From Prochlorococcus sp. AG-355-B23 (GTDB taxonomy: Bacteria; Cyanobacteriota; Cyanobacteriia; PCC-6307; Cyanobiaceae), in assembly GCA_003280935.1 (NCBI GenBank), contig QCDJ01000001.1, forward strand, positions 1 to 64,000: 64,000 bases of DNA, given 5' to 3'. Both the position numbers and the translations under genes were made by a program. The notes under the pieces are model-generated. The model saw only the letters and a program-made list of their open reading frames with translations, was not told the origin of the DNA and made no database searches. Positions 43,978 to 53,114 of this stretch are shown one piece after another. How positions within the stretch are numbered: the stretch's first letter is position 1; each line of letters begins with the position of its first letter.

Positions 43978-44142
43978 TTAAATGTCTATGTAGCCCCTAC
44001 CAAAACAAACTAAACAAGTTCTTCTTGAATTTTCAGGTGTTTTAAAATTTCCTGAGCCTCCACATTTTGAACATTTTATTTTATCAATTGAAGAAATTTC
44101 GTTAGAGATTATTTGTTTTAAAGCAATTTTTGAATTTTCCAT
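43978..44142 (-). CDS. DnaJ-type zinc-finger mini-protein, 54 aa
   Basis: ATG at 44142, stop TAA at 43978-43980. The product starts MENSKIALKQIISNEISSID and carries CSKCGGSGNF and CLVCFGRGYI, two CxxCxGxG-type knuckles as in the DnaJ cysteine-rich domain, enough for one zinc site. The helical N terminus lacks a J domain. Such stand-alone DnaJ zinc-finger proteins occur in chloroplasts and cyanobacteria, often in photosystem or pigment assembly; the role here is inferred only. It lies between purS and cobW on the same strand. Confidence 0.72.
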   Translation of the reverse strand: MENSKIALKQIISNEISSIDKIKCSKCGGSGNFKTPENSRRTCLVCFGRGYIDI

Positions 44143-44188
44143 CTTGGATTGTCTACTGTAGTAAGTATCCTGACACGTAACTATAAAG

Positions 44189-45253
44189 TCAAATTGCTAT
44201 TTTTGGGTCACTTAAAATCTTAAATTTCTCTTTAATTTTTTTATTTAAAGTTTGTATAGATTTTTCATCAAAGGAAATTATTACTAATTCAAGCCCAGCA
44301 TTATCATTTGGTCTCCAACAATTGTCTGGAGCTTCTTCAAACCAAGTATTAATTTTCTTTCCAACAATTTGTATTTGTAAAGGCAATGATTTGTTTGGTA
44401 TCCAAATACGTCCTTTTATTCGAAGAATGTTTAATTCATCCAAGATTTTTGACATCTCCTTTTCAAAGTAATTTTTTTCAAGGAAATAATTTAATTTAAT
44501 AGAATCTGATACAAGTTCAACATGATTATGGTCATGTTCTTCAGTTAAAAATTCTTTATAAGTCTCTTTTTTTAAATTAAAATCAAATAGATAATTTAAA
44601 TCAATTTTGCCATTCTTGGATTTAAGGACTGGAGTAGATGAATTTAGACTTCCTTGAATTTTATTTTTTACAACGTCAAACTGATCATCATTTAAGATAT
44701 CTGATCTAGAGACTAAAACGATATCAGAAACTTCTAGTTGCTCCTCAAAAAGTTCATCTATAGTGGCGTTATGATCAATTTTATCTGTTTCATTATATTG
44801 TTTTATTATTTTATTTAAATCATTAATTGGTGAACCATTTAGCATTGATTCTCCATTAACGATACCAACAACAACATCAAGGTAGATGGAAGACCTAATC
44901 TCAGGCCAGTTAAGTGCTTGAATTAAGGGAATTGGTAGTGCCAACCCACTTGTTTCGATAATTATTGATTCGATAGGAGGATTAAATTCTAGGAGAGCTT
45001 TTATTGATGGAACAAAGTCATCTTGAACAGTACAACATAAGCATCCATTGTTTAATTCGATAACGCAGTCGTCTTCAGATTCATCACATTTATCACAACT
45101 TTTAATCAAATCACCGTCAATTCCAACATCACCAAATTCATTAATTATTAAACCAAATTTTTTATTACTCTCTTTTAATAGATATCTTAGAAAAGTTGTT
45201 TTACCTGAACCAAGAAATCCCGAAACAACAATAACTGGAATTTTTTTTTTCAT
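44189..45253 (-). CDS. cobW: CobW-family metallochaperone GTPase
   Basis: This 354-residue G3E-family GTPase has Walker A GFLGSGKTTFLRYLL, the metal-binding CLCC (NNGCLCCTVQ), Walker B IIIETSGLALP, and LVSRSD in the NKxD position. An extra cysteine group (CDKCDESEDDC, about residues 53-63) precedes the CLCC, and a His patch (EHDHNHVE) lies in the linker. The C-terminal domain (ILRIKGRIWIPNKSLPLQIQ) is the CobW_C type. Members deliver cobalt or zinc; cobalamin synthesis is likely by the CobW-like insertion. Confidence 0.87.
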   Translation of the reverse strand: MKKKIPVIVVSGFLGSGKTTFLRYLLKESNKKFGLIINEFGDVGIDGDLIKSCDKCDESEDDCVIELNNGCLCCTVQDDFVPSIKALLEFNPPIESIIIETSGLALPIPLIQALNWPEIRSSIYLDVVVGIVNGESMLNGSPINDLNKIIKQYNETDKIDHNATIDELFEEQLEVSDIVLVSRSDILNDDQFDVVKNKIQGSLNSSTPVLKSKNGKIDLNYLFDFNLKKETYKEFLTEEHDHNHVELVSDSIKLNYFLEKNYFEKEMSKILDELNILRIKGRIWIPNKSLPLQIQIVGKKINTWFEEAPDNCWRPNDNAGLELVIISFDEKSIQTLNKKIKEKFKILSDPKIAI

Positions 45254-45262
45254 CTTTGATGA

Positions 45263-45775
45263 TTAACAACCTAAGCTATATTCTGTACTCTCTCCTGTGG
45301 AACTATTTGTGCCATTTGCAATCGCACATAATTGTTTTTGTTGTGTACGACTAAGAACAGCATCAGTAAAATCTGCACCATCTATTTTTGCACCTTCAAA
45401 ATTACTCTCCATTAATAAAGCATTAGTAAAATTAACATCCGAAAGATCAGCATCTGTAAAGTCTGTTGCATAAGCTAGTGCATCTCTTAAATTTGCTCCA
45501 GTAAACTTTGAGTTTTGCAATTTACTATTATTGAACACCGCCCCTTCTAAATTACTTTCACTGAAATTAAACCCATTCAAATCAAACTTAACGTATTCGT
45601 TACCGCTTAAATCTTGACCATGCATATCTGGCTCTAAATTAAGGTCTTGCTGGTTTCTAATCTCAGGAGGTCTTTTAGCCCATGCAGAATTTACAGAATT
45701 AAAAAATAAAATCCCAACGAATAACAAAGTAATAAGTGCATTCTTTAGAGAGGGGAAAACAATTGATTTAATCAT
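45263..45775 (-). CDS. Pentapeptide-repeat protein, exported
   Basis: This 170-residue protein has an N-terminal signal peptide (LITLLFVGILFFNSVNSAWA). About 20 A(D/N)LxX-type pentapeptides follow (GQDLS, FNFSE, SNLEG, ANLRD, ADLSD, ADFTD). They would form a right-handed beta-helix in the thylakoid lumen or periplasm. The C terminus has two cysteines (KQLCAIANG and the terminal SLGC) that could form a disulphide cap. Such lumenal pentapeptide proteins are common in cyanobacteria; function unknown. It precedes cobW by 9 bp on the leftward strand. Confidence 0.82.
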   Translation of the reverse strand: MIKSIVFPSLKNALITLLFVGILFFNSVNSAWAKRPPEIRNQQDLNLEPDMHGQDLSGNEYVKFDLNGFNFSESNLEGAVFNNSKLQNSKFTGANLRDALAYATDFTDADLSDVNFTNALLMESNFEGAKIDGADFTDAVLSRTQQKQLCAIANGTNSSTGESTEYSLGC

Positions 45776-45838
45776 AATAAGACTGTATTTTAGAACTTAA
45801 GTATTTAAAGTTTGTAAGAGTATCTTAAAGGAAAATAT

Positions 45839-46456
45839 ATGGCAATGTCACTAAAGGTTATTGTTCCTCCTCATCCATTAATAAAACATTGGCTTTCAAT
45901 ATTGCGAGAAAAAAATACTCCAAATATTTTGTACTCAACAGGATATGAGCAATTAGGGAAATGGCTTACATATGAAGCATTACGTAATTGGCTGCCATAC
46001 AAAAAAGAAATAGTTAATACTGGTAATGGAGACGCAGATGGATTCTTTATTAATAATGATTATCCAATAAAAGTGCTCGCAATGTTGCCCGAAGGGTTAT
46101 CTCTTTGGCTTGGATCTAAAGAAGTAATTCCTAATTCAACCCTCTCATTAGGAGAACTTCCTAAAACTATTGAATCAAATGAAGGAGTTATATTTTATTC
46201 AGAACAAATAACAACAAAATCAGCAACATTAGAAACTTTAATTAAATTAAAGGAATTAGGTGTTGATTCAAATAGGGTTCTTTTAATAACTGCAATTTGC
46301 TCAAATAAAGGATTAAATGAAATTGCGAAATTACTCCCTAACCAGGTAATTTACACTTCTTGCATAGATGAGGAAGACGAAAAAACACAATTATTATTAC
46401 CGGGTATTGGGAATCCTCTATCGCGTTTAAGTACTATATTTAAAGATAAGAACTAA
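45839..46456 (+). CDS. Uracil phosphoribosyltransferase-like protein with altered PRPP loop
   Basis: This 205-residue protein follows the UPRTase layout: LKVIVPPHPLIKHWLSILRE at the start, PIKVLAMLPEGLSLWLGSKE in the middle and PNQVIYTSCIDEE near the end. The PRPP-binding loop, normally VDPMLATGGS in active enzymes, reads FYSEQITTKSATLETL, without the acidic pair and glycines. The canonical catalytic activity is therefore doubtful. AAAGGAAA precedes the ATG. It may bind nucleotide or PRPP in a regulatory role. Confidence 0.78.
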   Translation: MAMSLKVIVPPHPLIKHWLSILREKNTPNILYSTGYEQLGKWLTYEALRNWLPYKKEIVNTGNGDADGFFINNDYPIKVLAMLPEGLSLWLGSKEVIPNSTLSLGELPKTIESNEGVIFYSEQITTKSATLETLIKLKELGVDSNRVLLITAICSNKGLNEIAKLLPNQVIYTSCIDEEDEKTQLLLPGIGNPLSRLSTIFKDKN

Positions 46457-46485
46457 TATAGAATATAGGAGTAAATATTTTACCA

Positions 46486-46776
46486 ATGTCTGAATACAGA
46501 GATTCGTCTTCAAATAATCTTTTATCATTAATAAGCGGTGCTTTTATTGGAGCAGCAGGTCTAGCTTGGTGGTTAATATCCGAAGCAGACAAAAGAAAGG
46601 AGGAAAAAAAACAAAAAGCAATGATGTATTCCTCCAGAATTCAAGACGGCTCAGAAGCGATTGATTCAAATGAAAATATAAATGAAGTTGAAGGAGAGAA
46701 TCTGGAGAAGAAAGTTGAGCAACTTAATTCTGCAATTGCTGATGTGAGGAAGCAACTTGAAGAGTTGGGGCAATAG
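46486..46776 (+). CDS. Hypothetical membrane protein with coiled coil, 96 aa
   Basis: The N-terminal hydrophobic segment (LLSLISGAFIGAAGLAWWLI, about residues 12-31) is a glycine-patterned membrane helix. A basic patch (KRKEEKKQK) follows, then an acidic spacer, and a C-terminal heptad-like helix (LEKKVEQLNSAIADVRKQLE). This resembles small anchor proteins that present a coiled coil to the cytoplasm. Family not recognised. It lies 29 bp after the UPRTase-like gene and 23 bp before ilvD. Confidence 0.68.
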   Translation: MSEYRDSSSNNLLSLISGAFIGAAGLAWWLISEADKRKEEKKQKAMMYSSRIQDGSEAIDSNENINEVEGENLEKKVEQLNSAIADVRKQLEELGQ

Positions 46777-46799
46777 AATAAAAAAGGTTCTCAAATAAT

Positions 46800-48473
46800 A
46801 TGAATAAACTCAGATCATCTGCAATAACCCAAGGTGTGCAAAGATCCCCTAACAGATCGATGTTAAGAGCTGTTGGATTTAATGATGAAGATTTTAATAA
46901 ACCTATTATTGGAGTTGCAAATGGATACAGCACCATAACACCATGCAATATGGGTTTAAATAAGTTAGCTCTAAAAGCTGAAGAGTCTATAAAAAGATCA
47001 GGTGGGATGCCTCAAATGTTTGGGACTATAACAGTAAGTGATGGGATTTCTATGGGAACAGAGGGCATGAAATATTCCCTAGTTTCAAGAGAAGTTATTG
47101 CTGATTCAATTGAAACAGCATGCAATGCTCAGAGTATGGATGGAGTACTTGCTATAGGTGGATGTGATAAAAATATGCCGGGTGCCATGATTGCGATTGC
47201 AAGAATGAATATCCCCTCAATTTTCATTTATGGAGGGACAATAAAGCCTGGGAAATTGCATGGAGAAGATCTTACTGTTGTTAGTGCATTTGAAGCTGTT
47301 GGACAATTAACATCAGGCAAAATTAATGAAGAAAGGCTAATCCAAGTTGAGAAAAATTGTATTCCTGGTGCTGGTAGCTGTGGAGGAATGTTTACAGCTA
47401 ATACAATGTCTGCGGTTATTGAAGTATTAGGGTTAAGTCTTCCTCACAGTTCTACTATGGCTGCTGAAGATCTTGAAAAAGAATTAAGTGCAGATAAAAG
47501 TGCTGAGATACTAGTCTCTGCAATAGAAAAAGATATAAGACCACTAGACCTAATGACAAAGAAAGCATTTGAAAATGCAATATCAGTAATTATGGCAATT
47601 GGCGGATCAACAAATGCGGTATTACACATCTTAGCTATTGCGAATACTGCAGGAATAGATATCAACATTAATGATTTTGAGAGAATCAGACAAAAAGTAC
47701 CAGTTATTTGTGACCTTAAACCGAGTGGTAAATATGTGACGGTGGATCTTCATAAGGCAGGTGGAATTCCACAAGTAATGAAAATACTTTTGAATGCAGG
47801 ATTAATTCATGGCGATTGCAAAAACATTGAAGGCAAAACCATCTCTGAATACTTACAGAATATTCCAGATAAGCCTCCAACAAATCAAAATGTCATAAGA
47901 GACATAGATGAACCTCTTTATAAAAAAGGACATCTAGCGATATTAAAAGGTAACTTAGCGAGCGAAGGTTCTGTAGCCAAAATCAGCGGAGTAAAAAACC
48001 CTGTATTAACAGGTCCCGCAAAGATTTTTGAAAGTGAAGAGGATTGTTTAAAATCGATATTAAATAACGATATCAAAGCTGGTGATGTTGTTGTTATTAG
48101 AAACGAAGGTCCTGTAGGAGGTCCAGGCATGAGAGAAATGTTAGCTCCAACATCTGCGATTGTTGGTCAAGGGCTAGGAGAGAAGGTTGCTTTAATTACC
48201 GATGGCAGATTTAGTGGGGGTACCTATGGTCTTGTTGTGGGTCACATAGCTCCAGAGGCTGCTGTAGGAGGAAATATTGCTCTAATAAAACAAGGTGATT
48301 TAATTACAGTAGATGCTGTAAAACAACTAATTGAAGTTGATTTATCTGACGAAGAATTAGAAAAAAGAAAAAAAGATTGGGCAAAACCTATTCAAAAATA
48401 CAAAAGAGGAATTCTTTCAAAATATTCGAGAATCGTAAGCACATCAAGTTTAGGGGCTGTCACTGATTTATAA
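46800..48473 (+). CDS. ilvD: Dihydroxy-acid dehydratase
   Basis: IlvD (557 residues) is the Fe-S dehydratase of the branched-chain amino acid pathway. Conserved features are [60 protein letters not shown] (cluster cysteines) and [20 protein letters not shown]. Length is standard. Its 3' end overlaps a small palindrome before the convergent neighbour. IlvD is sensitive to oxygen and iron supply. Confidence 0.96.
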   Translation: MNKLRSSAITQGVQRSPNRSMLRAVGFNDEDFNKPIIGVANGYSTITPCNMGLNKLALKAEESIKRSGGMPQMFGTITVSDGISMGTEGMKYSLVSREVIADSIETACNAQSMDGVLAIGGCDKNMPGAMIAIARMNIPSIFIYGGTIKPGKLHGEDLTVVSAFEAVGQLTSGKINEERLIQVEKNCIPGAGSCGGMFTANTMSAVIEVLGLSLPHSSTMAAEDLEKELSADKSAEILVSAIEKDIRPLDLMTKKAFENAISVIMAIGGSTNAVLHILAIANTAGIDININDFERIRQKVPVICDLKPSGKYVTVDLHKAGGIPQVMKILLNAGLIHGDCKNIEGKTISEYLQNIPDKPPTNQNVIRDIDEPLYKKGHLAILKGNLASEGSVAKISGVKNPVLTGPAKIFESEEDCLKSILNNDIKAGDVVVIRNEGPVGGPGMREMLAPTSAIVGQGLGEKVALITDGRFSGGTYGLVVGHIAPEAAVGGNIALIKQGDLITVDAVKQLIEVDLSDEELEKRKKDWAKPIQKYKRGILSKYSRIVSTSSLGAVTDL

Positions 48474-48478
48474 ATCAG
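48463..48478. terminator. Possible weak terminator at the ilvD 3' end
   Basis: CTGATTTATAAATCAG is a perfect 16-base palindrome spanning the ilvD stop codon. It could form a 6-bp stem with a TATA loop, followed by the T-rich CTCAAATTTTATTTT. Low G+C makes the stem weak, so termination is only a possibility. It separates ilvD from the leftward 128-residue gene. Confidence 0.35.
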
Positions 48479-48494
48479 CTCAAATTTTATTTTC

Positions 48495-48881
48495 TTAATC
48501 AATAAAACTTTTTATCCTATTTGCTAAATTTTCCAATCTAGCACTGTATTTTGGTGAGTTGCATTTTTTCCCATTATTGCTATCCATCCATAATGTTTTA
48601 ACTCCGCACCATAATATTGGTTCAGCAGGGAAGTTAAGCTTAGAGATTACTAAAACCAACTCTTTATTTGATTTAAAAAGTTCTAATTCAAGATCATAAA
48701 TTTCTAATCTTTTACCTTCTTTATCTCGACATAAGATATTAACGGTTAAATCGATATCTTCATTTTCGAATTCGTATTCACCATTTATTTTCACTACAGA
48801 ATGAACAAAAGGTTTATTTGTTAAATCTGCTGACTTAGCGATTAGGCTCTCTATATTTTTAGGTGGATTTTCAAATAACAC
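48495..48881 (-). CDS. Conserved hypothetical protein, 128 aa
   Basis: A soluble protein of 128 residues with a beta-sheet-rich middle (FVHSVVKINGEYEFENEDID, then LELELFKSNKELVLVISKLN) and the conserved-looking ILWCGVKTLWMDSNNGKKC. It looks like a small beta-sandwich or barrel. I do not recognise the family. The start overlaps the end of the CIA30-like gene by 11 bp, and no other ATG fits better, suggesting translational coupling and a related function. Confidence 0.68.
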   Translation of the reverse strand: MLFENPPKNIESLIAKSADLTNKPFVHSVVKINGEYEFENEDIDLTVNILCRDKEGKRLEIYDLELELFKSNKELVLVISKLNFPAEPILWCGVKTLWMDSNNGKKCNSPKYSARLENLANRIKSFID

Positions 48882-49419
48882 TTATTGATTTAATTAAAAC
48901 TTTGATTAAACCCTGTTTAAATTCATTATTAAGTAATCCATCATCACCGAACTTAGAGTGTAGTAGTTGCAATCTTTTAATTTTAGATGGCTTGAATTTA
49001 AATGGAAAACGTACTTTATTAGCTCTTACTGAAGGTTTTAACTCACTAAAAGGAATTTGAACATTTGTTGTCCCGAATTTTTTTGTTGGGAATGATTTAA
49101 TCCATCTAAGTCCACCCGGAATAAATTCGGTTAGTCCTAGTAGATCATCTTCACAAGCGACAGCAAATTTAAAAGTTCTTCCTTGTCCATCAATATTTAA
49201 TTCAAAGGATGAATACTCAGATACATTTAAAGAAGGTTTATATATAGACGATCTACAACTAACAAATCCTCCTGCTTTCTCGACAATATTACCCTTTAAT
49301 ATCAAACCCGAATTTGAAATTTCACAAAAAGCTGAACTTGACCCGCCCATAACAGTATCATTTAATGTTTTCCAACCATCGAACTCCTTTTTCTGGAATA
49401 AAAATTTTTTCTTACTCAT
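48871..49419 (-). CDS. CIA30 (NDUFAF1-like) domain protein
   Basis: This 182-residue protein has the CIA30 signature FDGWKTLNDTVMGGSSSAFC, continuing with GFVSCRSSIYKPSLNVSEYS and a C-terminal beta-strand region. CIA30 in mitochondria assists complex I assembly. Cyanobacterial homologues may assist the related NDH-1 complex or other processes; the role here is not proven. It lies 30 bp after pgl on the leftward strand and overlaps the next gene. Confidence 0.85.
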   Translation of the reverse strand: MSKKKFLFQKKEFDGWKTLNDTVMGGSSSAFCEISNSGLILKGNIVEKAGGFVSCRSSIYKPSLNVSEYSSFELNIDGQGRTFKFAVACEDDLLGLTEFIPGGLRWIKSFPTKKFGTTNVQIPFSELKPSVRANKVRFPFKFKPSKIKRLQLLHSKFGDDGLLNNEFKQGLIKVLIKSISVI

Positions 49420-49449
49420 TAAATAATTTAAATTATTAATAGACTTTAA

Positions 49450-50187
49450 CTAAATTTCTAATTCTTTTGCTGATTCCTGATCACAAAATATTGAAATTTG
49501 ATTAATAGATTTTATTAATTTTGATGGTGTTCTTTCTGGTTGCTCTTTTTCATCTAATAACCGCTCAAGAGCAATTCTTTTAGAAGCTCCACTAACTAAA
49601 AATACGATCTTTGAAGAAGCTGAAAGAACCTTTGGAGTTAATGAAATTCTTTTTAAACCTTTACCTTCATTAAAAATAACAAAATCATCTACATTATTAT
49701 TTTTTTGATAGGGGAATAGTGATGCTGTATGACCATCGTCACCAAGACCTAATAATGTTAAATCAAAAGTTGGAGGGTTTGATCCGCATTTTTCAAATAA
49801 TTTAGAAATAAATTGATTTTTTATAGCTTCATCATCAGCATTTAAATCATTGAAAATTTCATAAAAAAAAGCTTTAGATCCAAAATTAGTTAACAATGAA
49901 TTCTTCAACATTAAAGAGTTACTCAATTCTGAATTTGGATCAACGCATCTTTCATCTCCTAAAAAGACATCAACCATATCCCATCGAAGATCGTTTTTTG
50001 ATAAAAGCTTATAAACAGATTTAGGAGTTGAACCTCCACTTACACAAAATTTGAACCTGTCTTTCTTTTTTAAAGTATGAATAATGTGGCTTTCAATAAA
50101 CTTAAAAACCGCTGTAGATAGCTCTAACTTGTCTTTGTAAATGTTAAGTGTATATCCATTTTTAACCTTTTCAATCATTTCATCCAT
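49450..50187 (-). CDS. pgl: 6-phosphogluconolactonase
   Basis: This 245-residue enzyme hydrolyses 6-phosphogluconolactone in the oxidative pentose phosphate pathway. The motifs FCVSGGSTPKSVYKLLSKN, VDVFLGDERCV and LLGLGDDGHTASLFPY are diagnostic. It overlaps the end of gnd by 13 bp, so consecutive pathway steps are translationally coupled. The zwf and opcA genes are not in the window. Confidence 0.93.
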   Translation of the reverse strand: MDEMIEKVKNGYTLNIYKDKLELSTAVFKFIESHIIHTLKKKDRFKFCVSGGSTPKSVYKLLSKNDLRWDMVDVFLGDERCVDPNSELSNSLMLKNSLLTNFGSKAFFYEIFNDLNADDEAIKNQFISKLFEKCGSNPPTFDLTLLGLGDDGHTASLFPYQKNNNVDDFVIFNEGKGLKRISLTPKVLSASSKIVFLVSGASKRIALERLLDEKEQPERTPSKLIKSINQISIFCDQESAKELEI

Positions 50188-51593
50188 TCAGTATGAAAAC
50201 TACCTTCCTTATCAATTCTTTCATATGTATGAGAGCCAAAACAGTCTCTCATTGCCTGAACAAGGTTCTGAGGAAGTCTATTGGTTCTATAACTATTCAA
50301 ATAATCTAAGGTACTGGATAGACATGGGACTGGTATACCAGCTTTTGTGGATAACGAAACAACTTTAGCTAAGTTATCTAATCTTGTGGCAATTTCATTA
50401 TTGAACCAATCATCAAAAATTAAATTTTTTAGATTAGGATCTTTGTTATAAGCATCTTGAATTTTACTTAATAATTTTGATCTAATTATGCAACCACCTT
50501 TCCATATTTGAGCAATTGACGGCATATTCAAACCATAGTTATATACTGCAGATGCTTCTCTTAAAATGTCCATACCCTGGGCATAGCTAGCTATTGTGGC
50601 AAGGACTACAGCATCAAATAAAGGTTTCATTCCATTTGATATATTTCCTAAATCAAAATCCTCTATCTCTTTAGATGGAATAGTTTTTTCAATCTCACTA
50701 CGTTGCTCTTTTAAAGAACTCATTACTCTTGCATTTAAAGATGCGTAAATAGTTGGGACTGATACCCCCAGTTCTAGAGCACTTACAACAGTCCATAACC
50801 CTGTACCTTTCTGGCCAGCTTTATCTAATATTTTTTCCACGACATCATCTCCAGTCATCTCATCTTTTGTATTTAGACAAATCTCTGTTATCTCAACAAG
50901 ATAAGAAGCTAATTCATCAGTATTATTCCAAATACCAAATACCTCTGACATTTGCTGACCGTTCATACCTTTGACTCTCTTCATAAGGTCATAAGCTTCT
51001 GCAAGGATTTGTTCAATTCCATATTCAATTCCGTTATGAACAGTTTTCACAAAATGACCTGAGCCTCCTGGACCAACATATGCAACACATGGTCCGTCTT
51101 CAACTTTGGCAGCCATTTTTGTTAATAAGCTTTCTATTGCATCATATGAAGCCTTAGTACCACCGGGCATCATACTTGGACCCTCTAAAGCTCCTTTGGC
51201 CCCTCCAGAGACTCCCATCCCAATGTATCCAAATCTTTTACTTTCAAGAGTATTCACCCTTCTTTCTGTATCTTTAAATTGAGAGTTACCGCCATCTATT
51301 AATAAATCTCCTTCCTCGAGATATCCAGAAATATTATCAATGACAGCATCTGTTGCGGGCCCAGCTTTTACCATCATTAGAATTCTTCTAGGTCTCTCTA
51401 GTTTATTAACAAATTCTTGAATAGTTTCAGCTCCTTCTATATTCTTCCCAAGGCCACGACCTTGTAAAAATTCTTCGGTTTTTGAGTAGGTCCTATTAAA
51501 AACTACACTAGAAAATCCATTTCTCTCTGCGTTAAGAACTAAATTTTCGCCCATAACACCAAGACCTATCAAACCAAAATGTGCCTTGGACAT
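50175..51593 (-). CDS. gnd: 6-phosphogluconate dehydrogenase (decarboxylating)
   Basis: Gnd (472 residues) forms ribulose 5-phosphate, CO2 and NADPH. It starts MSKAHFGLIGLGVMGENLVL (GxGxxG), with the catalytic FVKTVHNGIEYGIEQILAEA region and the C-terminal substrate segment FGSHTYERIDKEGSFHTEW. It is followed by pgl. Together with glgC upstream this groups glycogen storage and night-time NADPH production. Confidence 0.97.
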   Translation of the reverse strand: MSKAHFGLIGLGVMGENLVLNAERNGFSSVVFNRTYSKTEEFLQGRGLGKNIEGAETIQEFVNKLERPRRILMMVKAGPATDAVIDNISGYLEEGDLLIDGGNSQFKDTERRVNTLESKRFGYIGMGVSGGAKGALEGPSMMPGGTKASYDAIESLLTKMAAKVEDGPCVAYVGPGGSGHFVKTVHNGIEYGIEQILAEAYDLMKRVKGMNGQQMSEVFGIWNNTDELASYLVEITEICLNTKDEMTGDDVVEKILDKAGQKGTGLWTVVSALELGVSVPTIYASLNARVMSSLKEQRSEIEKTIPSKEIEDFDLGNISNGMKPLFDAVVLATIASYAQGMDILREASAVYNYGLNMPSIAQIWKGGCIIRSKLLSKIQDAYNKDPNLKNLIFDDWFNNEIATRLDNLAKVVSLSTKAGIPVPCLSSTLDYLNSYRTNRLPQNLVQAMRDCFGSHTYERIDKEGSFHTEWMK

Positions 51594-51688
51594 AAAAAAT
51601 TAAAAAACTCAATAAATATAGTCTGCCTGCAACTCAACAAAATTGCTAAAAAAAAATACTTATGTCAGCGAAAAATGATGGAAAAGAT

Positions 51689-52984
51689 TTAAATTACAGT
51701 TCCGTTGGCAATAGTTGCATTTTTAACTACTACAACAATTCCATTTCTGATATAAAAGCCTAATTCTGGCTTATCTGCTTCTTCTACTCGATCTTTATTA
51801 ATGATCACGACATTATCGCCAATTCTTGTATTCTTATCCAGAATCGCTCTTTTTACAGTAGTTCCTTCACCTACTCCAAGAGGCGTTCCGCCCCCTTTTC
51901 TTAATTCAATCCTCTCTTCAGGGGATTCAAAGAAATCGGCTCCCATAACAAGAGTATCCTCAAGAACCGAGTCACTTTCAATCCTGCTTCTTACACCTAA
52001 AACACAATGTAAAATACTGCATGACTTCAAGATTGTGCCTTCACAAACAATTGAATCAGTAATTTGAGCATCTACAAGTTTAGAAGGGGGTAAAAATCTA
52101 GGTCTAGTATAAATTGGAAATTTCTCATCATAAAAACTAAATGGAGGTTTTGGTTGCTCAGTCAATGCAAGGTTTGACTCAAAGAATGCCCCAATTGTGC
52201 CGATATCTTCCCAATAATCATCGAATACATAACTTTTAAGAGTATCACCTCTATTGAGCGCTTCTGGAATTATGTCCTTACCAAAATCCGTATAATTAGG
52301 AAATTTATTTAGAAGATCGAAGAGAGTATTTCTGCTAAAAACGTAAATCCCCATAGAGGCTAGATATGGTTTTTCGGCAGCTGACTCCTTACTTAATCCA
52401 AATTTTGAAGTATCTACTGCCATAGCCTTCAACTTCTCTCCAGTAGGCTTTTCACTAAATTCTTTTATATTTCCAACATCATCGGTTCTCATTAGCCCAA
52501 AGCCTTCTGCTTGAGCTTCATCAACAGGCAAAGCTGCAACAGTTAAATCAGCACCATTATCTCTATGATGTTGAACAAATAAACTGTAGTCCATTCTGTA
52601 CAGTTGATCACCTGACAATATTAAATACTCATCAACATCCCATTCTTGAAATAACCATTGGTATTTTCTTACAGCATCAGCAGTACCTTCAAACCACTTC
52701 GGACTATCAGGAGTCTGTTGTGCAGCTAAAACCTCCACAAATCCTTGACCAAAAGGGCCATTTAAATTGTAGGTTCTTCCTATATGTCTATTTAGAGATG
52801 CACTATTGAACTGGGTCAAAACGTACATTTTTTCAATTCCTGAATTTATACAATTACTAATCGGAATATCTATCAAACGATACTTACCTGCCAATGGCAC
52901 AGCAGGTTTAGCCCTCATTTTTGTTAAAGGGTAAAGTCTAGAACCTTTTCCTCCTCCGAGGATTATGGCCAACACACGCTTCAT
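51689..52984 (-). CDS. glgC: ADP-glucose pyrophosphorylase
   Basis: GlgC (431 residues) makes ADP-glucose for glycogen. Features are [20 protein letters not shown], the catalytic and allosteric residues in [27 protein letters not shown], and the C-terminal left-handed beta-helix ([20 protein letters not shown]). The overall pattern is that of the 3-phosphoglycerate-activated cyanobacterial/plant type. It is 95 bp upstream of gnd and 130 bp downstream of hemA on the same strand. Confidence 0.96.
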   Translation of the reverse strand: MKRVLAIILGGGKGSRLYPLTKMRAKPAVPLAGKYRLIDIPISNCINSGIEKMYVLTQFNSASLNRHIGRTYNLNGPFGQGFVEVLAAQQTPDSPKWFEGTADAVRKYQWLFQEWDVDEYLILSGDQLYRMDYSLFVQHHRDNGADLTVAALPVDEAQAEGFGLMRTDDVGNIKEFSEKPTGEKLKAMAVDTSKFGLSKESAAEKPYLASMGIYVFSRNTLFDLLNKFPNYTDFGKDIIPEALNRGDTLKSYVFDDYWEDIGTIGAFFESNLALTEQPKPPFSFYDEKFPIYTRPRFLPPSKLVDAQITDSIVCEGTILKSCSILHCVLGVRSRIESDSVLEDTLVMGADFFESPEERIELRKGGGTPLGVGEGTTVKRAILDKNTRIGDNVVIINKDRVEEADKPELGFYIRNGIVVVVKNATIANGTVI

Positions 52985-53114
52985 TCAATCTAATGGAGTT
53001 AGATATACAACTATTTAAAGTAACTGATTATGGGCATATTTAGAAATACAAATGGTCAGTTTACAAAGGTATTTCGATAAATCACTGGAAAAACTTAATA
53101 TAAATCGAAAAAAG

